Positions 36,833 to 45,440 of a DNA stretch of 64,000 bases are shown here, in pieces (the first letter of the stretch is position 1; each line of letters opens with the position of its first letter). The stretch is from positions 62,001 to 126,000 of the forward strand of contig CABXHU010000001.1 of NCBI GenBank assembly GCA_902512065.1, given 5' to 3'. The position numbers and the translations under genes are program-made. Under the pieces are notes generated by a model that saw nothing but the letters and a program-made list of their open reading frames with translations, made no database searches and was not told the DNA's origin. The stretch is from an uncultured Bacteroidota bacterium. GTDB taxonomy: Bacteria > Bacteroidota > Bacteroidia > Flavobacteriales > Flavobacteriaceae.

Positions 36833-37651
36833 ATGAATTTTTATAGAGAAAAAGATGTTCAAAATATAAAATCATACAAATTTGATTTTATAGAATTAGA
36901 CGAAAATGATCACGTTTTTACTATCACATTAAATCGTCCAAAAAAGAAAAATGCCTTACATCCTCAAATGATGAATGAAATAGCATTTGCAATGCATTAT
37001 GCTCATTTCAATAACTCGATTTGGGTGGTAGTATTTAGAGCAAATGGAGATATATTTTGTGCTGGCGGAGATCTTAAGGCAATGATGGGGGATATTGACC
37101 CTCATCAATCTACAGTGCCAGTTCCAGAAAAGGAAGTATTAATGGGAGATCTATTTAGCAACATAAATAAACCTACTATCTCTCTAGTTGAAAAAAACGT
37201 ATACGCTGGAGGTTTTTTAATAGTAGCTGGATCATTATATGTAATTGCAGAGGAGAATTTAAGATTTAGTTTACCTGAGGTTAAAAGAGGTCTTTTCCCT
37301 ATGCAAGTTATGGCTAGCTTAATTCAAGTAATGCCTCCAAGAAAAGTATTAGACTGGTGTGTTAGAGGTTATAGTATTTCTGCAATACAAGCAAAAGAAC
37401 AAGGACTTGTCACACATATTTCAAATCAGGATAATATTGAAAATGAACTTTCTACTTTAATTAAAGAAATATTAGATAATTCTCCGACTGCCATTAGAAG
37501 CGGATTGGAAGCATACGGTCACATTACGAATCAGTCTAACCAACATGAATATCTACTAGAGATGTTAAATAAGGTAATTAAATCTGATGACGCAAAAGAA
37601 GGATTTAATGCTTTTAAGGAAAAAAGAAAACCTAATTGGACAGGCAGTTAA
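36833..37651 (+). CDS. Enoyl-CoA hydratase/isomerase (crotonase family)
   Basis: A 272-residue crotonase with LNRPKKKNALHPQMM, the first oxyanion segment DIFCAGGDLKAM, and the second segment with YAGGFLIVAG, then LRFSLPEVKRGLFP (one catalytic Glu visible at LPEVK). The Glu found in the GGG-x-E segment of canonical hydratases is not evident, as in several specialised members. It is 9 bases downstream of the carboxylase subunit, where an Atu/Liu-type pathway would place a hydratase. Its stop is the first base of a long hairpin. Confidence 0.9.
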   Translation: MNFYREKDVQNIKSYKFDFIELDENDHVFTITLNRPKKKNALHPQMMNEIAFAMHYAHFNNSIWVVVFRANGDIFCAGGDLKAMMGDIDPHQSTVPVPEKEVLMGDLFSNINKPTISLVEKNVYAGGFLIVAGSLYVIAEENLRFSLPEVKRGLFPMQVMASLIQVMPPRKVLDWCVRGYSISAIQAKEQGLVTHISNQDNIENELSTLIKEILDNSPTAIRSGLEAYGHITNQSNQHEYLLEMLNKVIKSDDAKEGFNAFKEKRKPNWTGS

Positions 37652-37694
37652 TATAGTTAAATTTACTATGCACGCATAGTAAATTTAACTATAT
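37651..37694. terminator. Perfect 20-21 bp hairpin after the crotonase gene
   Basis: The arm 37651-37670 and its exact complement 37675-37694 flank cacg, whose outer bases can also pair, giving 21 bp with a 2-base loop. The first arm begins at the last base of the crotonase stop codon. The following sequence is T-rich but not a clean T run, so termination, partial read-through or mRNA stabilisation between the crotonase and the next gene are all possible. Confidence 0.75.
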
Positions 37695-37714
37695 TTGTTG
37701 TTTAAAAAAATAAG

Positions 37715-38722
37715 ATGATAAATAAGCAAGTACTTTTTATGAAAAGACCAATTGGTATTCCTGATAAATCAATTTGGAAATATTCAGAATCTGAAATAAG
37801 GGATTTAAATCAGAATGAATTTTTAATAAAAAACCATTACATCTCATTAGATCCAGCCATGAGAGGATGGATGAATGACGCACCTTCATATATTGCTCCT
37901 GTTCAAATAGGTGAAGTAATGAGAGCTGGGACAGTTGGGGAGGTAATTAAATCAAATAATGAGAATTTTAAGATTGGTCAATTTGTTTCTGGATGGGGAG
38001 GTGTACAAGAATATTGTATAAGCATAGGAGATAATTATAATAAGATTTATCCAGGAGAAATGCCACTTCCCACATTTCTTGGATATTTAGGAATGCCAGG
38101 AATGACTGCATATTTTGGAATTTTACAGGAAGGTGAAATAAAAGAAGGTGACATAGTCTTAGTTTCAGCTGCAGCTGGGGCTGTAGGTAGTTTGGTAGGT
38201 CAAATTGCTAAAATAAAAAGATGTAGAGTTATTGGAATAGCTGGGGGAAAAGAAAAGTGTGACTTTCTTGTTAAAGAATTAGGATTTGATGATGCAATCG
38301 ATTACAAAAATGAAAATATCTACACTTCATTAAAAGAAAAATTCCCTAAAGGAATTGATGTGTATTTTGATAATGTTGGAGGAGAAATTTTAGATGCTGT
38401 TTTAACTAGAATTAACAAAAATGCTAGGATAGTAATATGTGGAGCTATATCTCAATACAATAATAAAACTAAAGTAGTTGGTCCTTCAAATTATATGTCA
38501 TTATTGGTTAATAGAGCTAGTATGAAAGGTATGGTAGTTTTTGATTATAAAGAAAATTATATGAAAGCTTTTACTGATATAGCAACTTGGTTTAAAGAAG
38601 GAAAGTTAAAAAATAATGACACGATTATTGAGGGAATTGAAAACTTTCACGAGGCATTTCTTAAACTATTTTCAGGTGATAAATTAGGAAAACTTGTATT
38701 AAAAATTAAAAATGAAAAATAA
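37715..38722 (+). CDS. Zinc-independent MDR NADP-dependent oxidoreductase (CurA/PTGR-like)
   Basis: A 335-residue medium-chain reductase of the leukotriene B4 dehydrogenase/prostaglandin reductase group. Motifs are LDPAMRGWM near the N-terminus, GMPGMTAYFGI, the NADP Rossmann loop SAAAGAVGSLVGQIAK, and DVYFDNVGGEILD. No zinc-site cysteines are visible. These enzymes reduce alpha,beta-unsaturated carbonyls; here it may act on an enoyl or enone intermediate of the plus-arm pathway. Its end overlaps the next gene by 11 bases. Confidence 0.92.
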   Translation: MINKQVLFMKRPIGIPDKSIWKYSESEIRDLNQNEFLIKNHYISLDPAMRGWMNDAPSYIAPVQIGEVMRAGTVGEVIKSNNENFKIGQFVSGWGGVQEYCISIGDNYNKIYPGEMPLPTFLGYLGMPGMTAYFGILQEGEIKEGDIVLVSAAAGAVGSLVGQIAKIKRCRVIGIAGGKEKCDFLVKELGFDDAIDYKNENIYTSLKEKFPKGIDVYFDNVGGEILDAVLTRINKNARIVICGAISQYNNKTKVVGPSNYMSLLVNRASMKGMVVFDYKENYMKAFTDIATWFKEGKLKNNDTIIEGIENFHEAFLKLFSGDKLGKLVLKIKNEK

Positions 38723-39689
38723 AATATCCATACTTAGTGATTTGTCAATACCGGTAATTGCAGCCCCATTATTTTTAATTTCTGGTCCTAAACTTGTTAT
38801 TGAGTGTTGTAAAAACGGTATAGTTGGTACTTTCCCAGCGCTTAATCAAAGAACAACTGAAGGCTTTGAAGAATGGGTGATTCAAATTAAGACTGAACTA
38901 GATGAATTTGAGAAAGAGACAGGGAAAACACCTGCACCTTTCGGAGTAAATTTAATAGTACATAATACAAATCCAAGAGTTCAGGCTGATTTAAAAATAT
39001 GCATTAAACACAAGGTGCCTATAATAATTACATCTCTGGGGGCAGTTTCAAGATTAGTTGATGCAGTCCATAGTTATGGCGGAATAGTACTTCACGATAT
39101 AGTAAAAAAACGTCATGCAGAAAAAGCAGCAGAGGCTGGTGTTGATGGACTAATATTAGTTTCTGCAGGTGCTGGTGGTCATGCAGGAACTATAAACCCA
39201 ATGGCTTTGATTTCTGAAGTTAAAGGGTTTTTTAATAAAACTATTATACTTTCAGGGTGTATAAGTAATGGAAGAGATGTTGCCTCTGCAATGCAGATGG
39301 GAGCTGATTATGCATATATGGGTACTAGGTTTATTAATACTAAAGAGAGTAGAGCTCCTGAGGATTATAAGCAGATGATAATAAATTCTGGAGCTACTGA
39401 TATTGTATATACAGCAGCAGTTTCTGGAGTTCCCGCTAGTTTTTTAAGACCTAGTTTAGAATCTATGGGAATAACTGAAGAAATGTGGTCAAAAAAAGCT
39501 AAGGTTGATTTTGGAAAGGAACTTGATGCGGCTCAAGCTGAAGCAAAGGCATGGAGTACTATCTGGTCAGCTGGCCAAGGTGTTACAAACATATCTGACA
39601 ACATACCTGTTAAAGAATTAGTTGAACGAATTATTAATGAATTTAAGGATGCTATAAAAGAGCAATCAAATCTTTTAGATAAATTTTAA
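38712..39689 (+). CDS. Nitronate monooxygenase/2-nitropropane dioxygenase-like FMN enzyme
   Basis: A 325-residue TIM-barrel flavoprotein with N-terminal IPVIAAPLFLISGP, the catalytic/phosphate segment VSAGAGGHAGT, then MGADYAYMGTRFI. Such proteins are often annotated as nitronate monooxygenase but include enoyl reductases and other FMN oxidoreductases. Overlap with the MDR gene and membership of the acyl-CoA operon favour a role in that catabolic route rather than nitroalkane detoxification. It meets the SLC13 transporter gene convergently with a 4-base overlap. Confidence 0.88.
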   Translation: MKNKISILSDLSIPVIAAPLFLISGPKLVIECCKNGIVGTFPALNQRTTEGFEEWVIQIKTELDEFEKETGKTPAPFGVNLIVHNTNPRVQADLKICIKHKVPIIITSLGAVSRLVDAVHSYGGIVLHDIVKKRHAEKAAEAGVDGLILVSAGAGGHAGTINPMALISEVKGFFNKTIILSGCISNGRDVASAMQMGADYAYMGTRFINTKESRAPEDYKQMIINSGATDIVYTAAVSGVPASFLRPSLESMGITEEMWSKKAKVDFGKELDAAQAEAKAWSTIWSAGQGVTNISDNIPVKELVERIINEFKDAIKEQSNLLDKF

Positions 39690-41152
39690 TTTATAGGAAT
39701 TAATTCCGTTGTTAGATCAAAAACGGAAGGTAAAATGTAATATACTATAAGTGTAATTACGATTATTGATAACATATTCATCCACACACCTTTTTTAAAC
39801 ATATCTTCTATTTTTAATAACCCTGAACTGAAAACCACTGCATTTGGAGGAGTTGATATTGGAAGCATAAAAGCACAAGAAGCAGCTAATGTTGCACTAA
39901 TCAATAAAAAATAAGGATGAATCTGAATTGCCAATGCAATTGTAACTAAAACTGGTAGTAACATTGCTGTTGTTGCCATATTCGATGTAACTTCAGTAAG
40001 CAAATTAATTGCTGTAACTATTATAAAAATTATAAAAATTAAAGGAATACCATCAAGATTTTTTAGTAAGTCAGCTATCCATAATGCAAGACCGCTTTTT
40101 TCAAATGCACTTGCTATTGCCATGGCACCACCAAATAATAATAATATACCCCATGGAAGTTTAACTGTGTCCTTCCATACCAGCAGTGTTTTATCTACTG
40201 AATTATTTCTTGTTGGAATTATAAATAATATTACAGCAAAGAAAATTGCAATTATTGTATCATCAATTGTTGGAATAATTGTTTCAAGATAGCCTCTAGA
40301 TATCCATGCTGCAGAAGTTAGACCAAACACAATTAATACTCTTGATTCCTCATATGAGAATTTACCTAACAACTTAATTTGATTTAATATTTCTTTTTTA
40401 CCAGCTGCAAATTCTTCATTAGGAAATTTATAAGCAATTTTAGTTAAATATAACCAGCAAATAATAAGTAAAGTAGCACTTATTGGTACTCCAAATTTCA
40501 TCCAGTCAAACATATTTACTTTAACACCATAGCTTTGTTCTACAACTCCAGCAAAAACCATATTTGGAGGTGTGCCAATTAATGTAGACATCCCTCCAAT
40601 AGAGGCACTATATGCTATTGCTATCATAAGTGATTTACCAAAAACTAAATTTTCATTTTCAATAGTGTTAGGATCATCCTTTAATTGCGCTATAATTGCC
40701 AACCCAACAGGTAGAATCATAATTGAAGTTGCTGTATTTGAAATCCACATTGATAAAAACGCAGTTGCAATCATAAAACCTAGTATAACTTTTGATTTTT
40801 TTGATCCGGTTACTCTAATAATATTTAACGCCAATCTTTTATGTAAATTCCATTTTTCAATTGCCAAAGCAATAATAAATCCCCCAACAAATAAAAAAAC
40901 CAATTTGTGACCGTAAGATGCAGTAGTAGATTGTAAATCTAATCCTCCAGTAACTGGAAAAAGTACAATAGGAAGCAAAGCTGTTACTGCTATTGGCACA
41001 CATTCTGTAACCCACCATATAGCCATCCATGCCGTAGAAGCAAGTATACATTTAGCTTCATAATTTAATCCCTCAGGATTAAATATTATTATTATTATTG
41101 TAAATACTATGGGGCCAAGAAATAAACCAACAATTTTCTTTGATAAATCCAT
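39686..41152 (-). CDS. SLC13/DASS-family sodium:anion (dicarboxylate) symporter
   Basis: A 488-residue membrane protein with about 11-12 hydrophobic segments. Both SNT-type substrate/sodium signatures are present: WISNTATSIMILP in the N-half and TSNMATTAMLLP in the C-half. WWVTECVPIAVTALLP and GTPPNMVFAG are also seen. The family imports succinate, malate, fumarate, citrate or sulfate with Na+; dicarboxylates are the most likely cargo here. It is a single gene, preceded by an AT-rich 98-base gap divergent from the TPR protein. Confidence 0.93.
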   Translation of the reverse strand: MDLSKKIVGLFLGPIVFTIIIIIFNPEGLNYEAKCILASTAWMAIWWVTECVPIAVTALLPIVLFPVTGGLDLQSTTASYGHKLVFLFVGGFIIALAIEKWNLHKRLALNIIRVTGSKKSKVILGFMIATAFLSMWISNTATSIMILPVGLAIIAQLKDDPNTIENENLVFGKSLMIAIAYSASIGGMSTLIGTPPNMVFAGVVEQSYGVKVNMFDWMKFGVPISATLLIICWLYLTKIAYKFPNEEFAAGKKEILNQIKLLGKFSYEESRVLIVFGLTSAAWISRGYLETIIPTIDDTIIAIFFAVILFIIPTRNNSVDKTLLVWKDTVKLPWGILLLFGGAMAIASAFEKSGLALWIADLLKNLDGIPLIFIIFIIVTAINLLTEVTSNMATTAMLLPVLVTIALAIQIHPYFLLISATLAASCAFMLPISTPPNAVVFSSGLLKIEDMFKKGVWMNMLSIIVITLIVYYILPSVFDLTTELIPIN

Positions 41153-41250
41153 AATTAATTAAAAATTAATGATATTTGACCAATTTTTAGTACAAATTGC
41201 ATTTTAAATATTAATTATTACTAGTTTCGTCATTACTAAATTGTAAAATT

Positions 41251-41937
41251 ATGAGAAATCTATACATTCTATTATTATTTTTTATTGCTTCCTTGAGTTA
41301 CAGTCAGGATAGTAACGATCTTTTAAACCATTATAAGCAGTATTATGAGCAAATGAAATCTCAAGGAGATGTTCAAGGAGTAATAAATGGTTTAACTCAT
41401 TTAAATGTGCTTGAACCTAATCAGGCTAGAGCTGACACCCTTGCTGTACTGTATATGAATGAAGGAAGACATATTCAGGCCTTAAATACAATTGGTATTG
41501 AAAGTAATGAAAATGATTCTGATATGGCAGTTGAAGTAAAAGCTATTTCACTTCAATTTTTAAATCAACTTGAAAGATCTCTTGTTCATTATGAAGAGTT
41601 ATTTAAAAGAAAGCCTAACCCTCTTGTAGCATATGAATTAGCTGATATAAAAATTCAATTAGATGATTTAATGGGAGCTACAAAAAATATAACTTTTGGA
41701 ATAGCTAATTCAAATAGTGATGTAATGAGAACATATTATGAGGGACAAGGTCAGTATCAGGTTCCTATGAAAGCAGGATTTTTGTATTTAAAAGGATTGG
41801 TCAAATTCAAGGAAAATAGAGAGCAAAATATTGATGCAGCAATAACGATAATGGATGAGGCTTTAGCTATGGCTCCAAATTTCAATTTGGCAAAGATTAG
41901 TAAAGATGCATTAAATGCTCAAAAGAAACAGGATTAG
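41251..41937 (+). CDS. Secreted tetratricopeptide-repeat protein
   Basis: A 228-residue protein with an N-terminal signal peptide (hydrophobic residues 3-17, SYSQ cleavage region) followed by helical TPR-like pairs: YYEQMKSQGDVQGVINGLTH, NEGRHIQALNTIG, ALAMAPNFNLAK. It is probably periplasmic. I do not recognise a specific function. Its stop overlaps the convergent lipoprotein gene by 4 bases. Confidence 0.8.
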   Translation: MRNLYILLLFFIASLSYSQDSNDLLNHYKQYYEQMKSQGDVQGVINGLTHLNVLEPNQARADTLAVLYMNEGRHIQALNTIGIESNENDSDMAVEVKAISLQFLNQLERSLVHYEELFKRKPNPLVAYELADIKIQLDDLMGATKNITFGIANSNSDVMRTYYEGQGQYQVPMKAGFLYLKGLVKFKENREQNIDAAITIMDEALAMAPNFNLAKISKDALNAQKKQD

Positions 41938-42443
41938 TTATCAATTTTTTGATTTGACTTTTCAATTAGCTTATTTATTTGGTAGACAAAGTTTGAGTTA
42001 GCAGCTAATACATCATTAATCTTATTTTTCTTTAGTTTTTCATCTATAATATTTGATGTAAAGTGACTCTCAAGTATCATAAATTTTGTTTCTAAAACAC
42101 TAATTCTAGAAATAATACCAGGTTTTCTTATTGATTTTGGTATGCTCTTTTCTAAACCATCAAAGAATGCTCTAATATATTCTTTGTTATCCTTAAAAAA
42201 GGAAACTTCATTATTTTCTAAAGAGCTAATTACTTCTTTTAATTCTTGATATTCAATCCAGTTTTTTAAAATATTTATAGTATTTAAACTGATGTTATCA
42301 ATTCTAACTTGATTAATAGAATCGGAATATAGGTCTAATGTTTCATAGATTTTAGTGTTATTATTTTTATTTGGTTGATTATCACAACTTAAAAGGAAGG
42401 TAATAACTATAGCTACGGTTGTTAAATAAAATTTAGGTATCAT
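41934..42443 (-). CDS. Small lipoprotein of unknown function
   Basis: A 169-residue protein with a lipoprotein signal peptide (hydrophobic residues about 6-18, lipobox LLSC, Cys20, then DNQPNKNN). The mature part is mostly charged alpha-helix (ELKEVISSLENNEVSFFKDN and KFMILESHFTSN). I recognise no family. It lies 27 bases downstream of the YwaF-like gene on the same strand, so the two may be co-transcribed. Confidence 0.75.
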   Translation of the reverse strand: MIPKFYLTTVAIVITFLLSCDNQPNKNNNTKIYETLDLYSDSINQVRIDNISLNTINILKNWIEYQELKEVISSLENNEVSFFKDNKEYIRAFFDGLEKSIPKSIRKPGIISRISVLETKFMILESHFTSNIIDEKLKKNKINDVLAANSNFVYQINKLIEKSNQKIDN

Positions 42444-42470
42444 CTCACTTTCTAATATTAATTGAGAAAA

Positions 42471-43166
42471 TTAAACTTTTTTTGGCTTACAAAAATAATA
42501 TACAATTAAAATTAAGGTTAATATAATTGGCTCCCAGGTTAGTACATAATATGGCCATTTAGTAGTAAGAATTAAAGGATTATCTACTGCCGGTACTTCT
42601 GCTAAATACATGTAATTTGAGCCTATAAAATGATTTAATGGCATTATAAAGGCTAACAGAACATTTAGACCAATAAATGTTTTTAACCATGAATATGTTC
42701 TTAGCTCCATATTCAGATGATTTCTTAAATAAATAGGGAATGCTATAATAATTGCATGTTTTACAAAAAATTGAACATAAAAGAAGTTAACTGATCCATT
42801 GTAATTATCAATTAATGGAGTAAGTATGGATAATCCTCCGCCTATAATCCCACAATAAAAAAGAAATTCGAATAAATATTGTCTTTTGTTTTCTGGAATA
42901 AACATTATAAAACAACAAATTAAAGCGGAAATTCCACAAAGATGTACAGGAATTTGTTTGTCCGATGTCCAAGTTCCATTAATTAGATGTATAACATGGT
43001 TAGTAACAGTGAAACATATCATTATTAAAGCAATAATCTTAATAAACTTAATTTTATTTTTTTCATCACTAATTTTACCCATATATAGAATAAATAGGAT
43101 AAAAGCTATGCTACTTAATGTGGTTATTATCCATTCAGAACTTAAAAATTCTATTGCATGATCCAT
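42471..43166 (-). CDS. YwaF/TIGR02206-family membrane protein
   Basis: A 231-residue protein with about seven hydrophobic segments. It carries the family pattern of a short polar loop with IPVHLCGISAL, a middle segment YCGIIGGGLSILTP, and a conserved extracytoplasmic stretch GSNYMYLAEVP near the C-terminus. These match TIGR02206 integral membrane proteins, whose function is not established. The upstream neighbour is tRNA-Phe, separated by a terminator. Confidence 0.85.
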   Translation of the reverse strand: MDHAIEFLSSEWIITTLSSIAFILFILYMGKISDEKNKIKFIKIIALIMICFTVTNHVIHLINGTWTSDKQIPVHLCGISALICCFIMFIPENKRQYLFEFLFYCGIIGGGLSILTPLIDNYNGSVNFFYVQFFVKHAIIIAFPIYLRNHLNMELRTYSWLKTFIGLNVLLAFIMPLNHFIGSNYMYLAEVPAVDNPLILTTKWPYYVLTWEPIILTLILIVYYFCKPKKV

Positions 43167-43209
43167 AGTATGTTTTTTATATGGTCGCTAAAGTTAATCA
43201 TAATTAATC

Positions 43210-43234
43210 AAAAAACCCCCTTGAAAGGGGGTTT
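43210..43234 (-). terminator. Terminator after tRNA-Phe
   Basis: On the minus strand a 10-bp G/C-rich stem (aaaccccctt/aagggggttt) with a 2-base loop is followed by a run of T residues (43215 down to 43210). It lies immediately 3' of tRNA-Phe and separates it from the YwaF-like gene. Confidence 0.9.
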
Positions 43235-43235
43235 G

Positions 43236-43308
<73 letters not shown>

Positions 43309-43378
43309 TTAAAATGAGCCTCAAATATAGATGCATTTTTATTATTGAGCAAAATAATTATTATAAATAATCCTTTTG

Positions 43379-43386
43379 TAAATTTG
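43379..43386 (+). promoter_or_regulatory. TAnnTTTG -7 box upstream of coaX
   Basis: TAAATTTG lies 16 bases before the coaX ATG and fits the Bacteroidota -7 consensus. A -33 TTG is not at the expected distance. It would drive the coaX-to-ppiD envelope operon with a leader of only about 10 bases. Confidence 0.45.
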
Positions 43387-43402
43387 ATGCTCAAGCTATA
43401 AC

Positions 43403-44134
43403 ATGAATTTAATTATTGATATAGGAAATACTAATACAAAAATTGCAGTATTTGAGCATGATAATATTATTGAAATAGATCTTTTCAATCCTAAAAATAC
43501 TATTAAAGCAATAAATAAATTTTTAAGGAAGTATAAAGCTATTAATAGAGCTATAATTTCTAATGTTTCTCAGACTAATAACTCTACATTAATTAATAAA
43601 ATACCAATTGATAATGTGTACATCATATCAGATAAATTAAAATTACCTTTTAATAATATGTATAAAAGCAAGGAGACACTTGGGTCAGACAGAAAAGCTT
43701 TGGTAAGTGCGGCAATTAAACATTATCCTAATAATAATGTATTAATTATTGATGCAGGAACATGTATTACAACTGATTTTATTGATGCTTCTGGAAATTA
43801 TCATGGAGGTTCTATTTCTCCAGGGATTAATATGAGATATGGTGTGCTAAGTGAAAAAACATCAAATTTGCCTAAACTAGAAAGAAAATATCCTTTACAT
43901 ATTATTGGGTTTTCTACAGAGGAATCAATTCATTCAGGAGTAATCAATGGGATAGTACATGAAATAAGAGAATATATATCAGAATATCAGAAGCAATACA
44001 AGAATATTAACATTATTTTAACTGGAGGTGATTCTGATTTCTTGTCTAAACCATTAAAAATTAGCATCTTTGCGAATCGAAATTTTTTATTAGAAGGTCT
44101 AAATTTTATTTTGAATTTAAATACAGAAGATTGA
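43403..44134 (+). CDS. coaX: Type III pantothenate kinase
   Basis: CoaX phosphorylates pantothenate, the first step of CoA synthesis, and is not feedback-inhibited by CoA. The 243-residue ASKHA-fold protein has the N-terminal phosphate loop LIIDIGNTNTKIAVFE (residues about 3-18), GSDRKALVSAA, the catalytic IIDAGTCITTDFID (Asp near residue 116), and HGGSISPGI. It heads a run of envelope genes, an order common in Flavobacteriia. Confidence 0.96.
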   Translation: MNLIIDIGNTNTKIAVFEHDNIIEIDLFNPKNTIKAINKFLRKYKAINRAIISNVSQTNNSTLINKIPIDNVYIISDKLKLPFNNMYKSKETLGSDRKALVSAAIKHYPNNNVLIIDAGTCITTDFIDASGNYHGGSISPGINMRYGVLSEKTSNLPKLERKYPLHIIGFSTEESIHSGVINGIVHEIREYISEYQKQYKNINIILTGGDSDFLSKPLKISIFANRNFLLEGLNFILNLNTED

Positions 44135-45438
44135 TAAAACGAATATTACCCATAATAATATTATTTATAAGCTTTAATATTCAGGCACAAGAGGGGACAT
44201 CTTCTCCTTATTCATTCTATGGTATAGGTAGTCTTAAATTTAAGGGAACAACAGAAAATAGAGCTATGGGTGGAGTTAGTATATACACTGATAGTATTCA
44301 TATGAATTTTAAAAATCCAGCCTCATATACTGGAAAAAACTTATTTTCTTTTAATAATGAGGGTAGACTAGTTAAATTCACAGTGGGAGTAGGGCATACT
44401 GAAACAAAACTTGAAACGTCTGAGAATTCAGATAATGCAAGTACAACTACATTTGATTATTTAGGATTGAATATTCCAATGGGTAAATTTGGTATGGGTT
44501 TTGGAGTAATCCCTTACTCTTCAGTTGGTTATAAATTAGAGAATAGAAACATAAATGATTCATTGAAATATAAATACTCAGGAAATGGTGGAGTGAACAA
44601 AGTATTTTTAGGCTTTGGTTATCAAATTTCAGATAATTTAAGTATTGGTATAGATGCACATTATAATTTTGGAAATATTCAAAATAGTGCTTTAGAATTT
44701 CTATATGATGATGAAGAACTACCCTTAGATTATCAAGCTAGAGAAATAAATAGATCAGATTTAAGTGGTATTAATTACAATTTAGGTATTTCATATAAAC
44801 CAATGATTAATGAAAAAACTCAATTAATTACTTCTTTTACTTATTCTCCTGAATATAATTTGACTTCTAAAAACAAGAGAACATTTGCTTCTGTAATTGT
44901 AAATGAAACAACTAATATTGAATATCCAATAAATGAAATCGAAGTGGATTTATTATCAATGGGCCTTGAAGAAACTGATTTAAAAATGCCGTCTAAAATG
45001 TCTGTTGGATTAGGAATTAGCTCAATTAGAAATTGGTTTATTGGTTCAGAGTATAGCATTATAAAAAGCAGTGTATTTTCTTCTGATCTTTTAAATATCC
45101 AAAACACCTATTTTGAAGATTCTTCTGTTTTATCAATAGGAGGATTTTATATTCCAGATTACAACTCCTTTAACAATTTACTTCAAAGAATCGTTTATAG
45201 ATCTGGAATATATTTTGAGAAAACAGGTTTAAACATTAATAATCAATCAATTAAAGAGTTTGGTATAACTTTTGGACTAGGTATACCAGTTAGTAGACTT
45301 TTTTCAAATCTTAACACTGTTATTGAAATTGGAAAAAGAGGTACAACTGATAGTAATTTAGTAGAAGAAAATTTCATTAATTTTCAATTAAGTTTATCTT
45401 TAAATGATAGATGGTTTGTAAAAAGGAAATATAATTAA
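44131..45438 (+). CDS. Putative outer-membrane beta-barrel protein
   Basis: A 435-residue protein with a signal peptide (hydrophobic residues about 5-16, NIQAQE cleavage region). It continues with SPYSFYGIGSLKFKG and repeated amphipathic beta-strands rich in alternating aromatics and Gly, consistent with a FadL/OmpP1-like barrel. The AMGGVSI segment after the N-terminus is typical of this family in Bacteroidota. The start is TTG, overlapping the coaX stop by 4 bases. Cargo is unknown; the downstream lptC suggests a link to outer-membrane biogenesis. Confidence 0.85.
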   Translation: MIKRILPIIILFISFNIQAQEGTSSPYSFYGIGSLKFKGTTENRAMGGVSIYTDSIHMNFKNPASYTGKNLFSFNNEGRLVKFTVGVGHTETKLETSENSDNASTTTFDYLGLNIPMGKFGMGFGVIPYSSVGYKLENRNINDSLKYKYSGNGGVNKVFLGFGYQISDNLSIGIDAHYNFGNIQNSALEFLYDDEELPLDYQAREINRSDLSGINYNLGISYKPMINEKTQLITSFTYSPEYNLTSKNKRTFASVIVNETTNIEYPINEIEVDLLSMGLEETDLKMPSKMSVGLGISSIRNWFIGSEYSIIKSSVFSSDLLNIQNTYFEDSSVLSIGGFYIPDYNSFNNLLQRIVYRSGIYFEKTGLNINNQSIKEFGITFGLGIPVSRLFSNLNTVIEIGKRGTTDSNLVEENFINFQLSLSLNDRWFVKRKYN

Positions 45439-45440
45439 TT

